From NCBI GenBank assembly GCA_030550295.1, contig JAUQPQ010000018.1, positions 1-22,783 on the forward strand: 22,783 nucleotides of DNA, given 5' to 3'. Below the pieces are notes generated by a model. It searched no databases. It saw nothing but the letters and a program-made list of their open reading frames with translations, and was not told where the DNA came from. Positions 22,185-22,783 of this stretch are shown here, piece after piece. A program made the translations under genes and the position numbers. Origin of the DNA: Chloroflexota bacterium (GTDB lineage Bacteria; Chloroflexota; Dehalococcoidia; SM23-28-2; HRBIN24). Every line of letters starts with the position of its first letter. Position 1 is the stretch's first letter.

Positions 22185-22783
22185 ATGGATGTTAGAAATG
22201 CGCCAACGACGACTTTGGAGAGGGCTCTTGGCCGGCCGTTGACCATAGGAGGCGATCTCTTCCTCTATCTGTGTATCCTGGCCTTGGCCACGGGCCTCAG
22301 GTTCTGGGCCTTAGGTGACCGGGCCCTCCACCACGACGAGAGCCTTCACGCCTTCTTCTCATGGCTCTTGTATCGCGACGGGACGTATGAGCACATGCCC
22401 ATGATGCACGGGCCCCTCAAGTTCTTCGCTTCTGCCCTCACCTTCTTTCTCCTGGGGGATAGCGACTATTCGGCCCGTGTGCCGGCTGCCTTTATGGGTA
22501 CTGCCCTTGTGTTATTGCCTTTTTTCCTGCGCCACCGCTTGGGACGCGTGGGAGCCATAGCGACTAGTGCCTTGCTTGCTATCTCTCCTGTGATGGTGTA
22601 CGTGAGCCGCTTCGCCCGCGATGACATGTTTATGGCCTTCTTTACCCTGGCGATGATCATCCTCCTCTGGCGCTATCTAGACGAAGGGCATCTACGATAT
22701 CTGTTCCTTTTAGGACTGGTGTTAGGGCTGGCCTTCGCCACTATGGAGAACGTCTTCATCAATATCGCCATGTTCCTCTCCTT
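22185..22783 (+). CDS. TIGR03663-like membrane glycosyltransferase, 3' end outside the window
   Basis: Incomplete: 199 codons are present and no stop is reached before the window ends. Residues 24-43 form the first membrane helix. HHDES (49-53) supplies the Asp-Glu pair in the first loop, then HMPMMHGPLKFF (70-81) and GDSDYSARVPAA (91-102), a set that I associate with the TIGR03663 family related to protein mannosyltransferases. FARDD (143-147) follows, and more helices to the edge. It starts 7 nt after the preceding membrane protein; the ribosome binding site is poor. The role, sugar transfer across the membrane, is inferred from the GT-C resemblance. This gene is the main taxonomic hint toward Chloroflexota. 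Confidence 0.8.
   Translation, partial: MDVRNAPTTTLERALGRPLTIGGDLFLYLCILALATGLRFWALGDRALHHDESLHAFFSWLLYRDGTYEHMPMMHGPLKFFASALTFFLLGDSDYSARVPAAFMGTALVLLPFFLRHRLGRVGAIATSALLAISPVMVYVSRFARDDMFMAFFTLAMIILLWRYLDEGHLRYLFLLGLVLGLAFATMENVFINIAMFLS

Noticed and set aside
1..22783. Defence system, prophage, insertion sequence or CRISPR array
   Set aside because: No transposase, integrase, terminal inverted repeats, regularly spaced repeats or nuclease/methylase genes are seen; the RAMA-like gene alone does not make a defence locus.

Overview
The window reads as a compact, GC-rich bacterial core-genome segment, most likely from the phylum Chloroflexota. This is an inference. It rests on two consecutive hydrophobic GT-C-like membrane proteins at the right edge, the second with the HHDES/HGPL pattern of the TIGR03663-type family, which I associate mainly with Chloroflexota and some archaea. 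It also rests on a large, Bacillus-like SRP RNA with an Alu domain. There are no tRNA or rRNA genes, insertion sequences, phage genes or CRISPR arrays that I can see. Nearly every base is coding.

Layout. 267-2363 (+): two oligopeptide/dipeptide ABC transporter ATPases (DppD/OppD and DppF/OppF types). 2532-4355 (-): lepA (EF4). 4356-4531: an AT-richer divergent promoter region with three exact copies of CTAAGCCT. 4532-4906 (+): a small RAMA/DUF4357-like protein, probably translated from a nearly leaderless mRNA. 4903-7523 (-): a four-gene operon running galU, an unknown gene, a FabL/FabI-like reductase and a 71-residue unknown. 7617-13583 (+): the large SRP RNA followed closely by a YabE-like DUF348-G5-3D cell-wall protein, rsmA, ispE, a small membrane protein, a PHP-domain protein, a GNAT acetyltransferase and an M20 peptidase. 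13580-15256 (-): a CCA-adding-enzyme family gene followed by two tandem paralogous Cys-rich mini-genes; the second is interrupted by an in-frame TGA. 15392-22783 (+): rnc, smc, ftsY and the two membrane glycosyltransferase-like proteins, the last cut off by the window edge.

How the genes fit together. The SRP RNA and FtsY are two parts of the same co-translational membrane targeting pathway. YabE-like/rsmA/ispE resembles the Bacillus yabE-ksgA-ispE neighbourhood, and rnc-smc-ftsY is a widely conserved order. Many junctions are overlaps (ATGA, GTGA, 17 nt, 11 nt) that suggest translational coupling.

Most worth a second look: (1) the in-frame TGA in the second zinc-ribbon paralogue, with homology continuing past it and a hairpin that meets published bacterial SECIS geometry; (2) the CTAAGCCT repeat region controlling the RAMA-like gene and possibly lepA; (3) the SRP RNA as first element of a long operon, with a hairpin that would hide the next gene's ribosome binding site; (4) several -10 boxes placed only 7-11 nt before start codons; (5) an RNase III with Gly at a usual metal-ligand Asp position.
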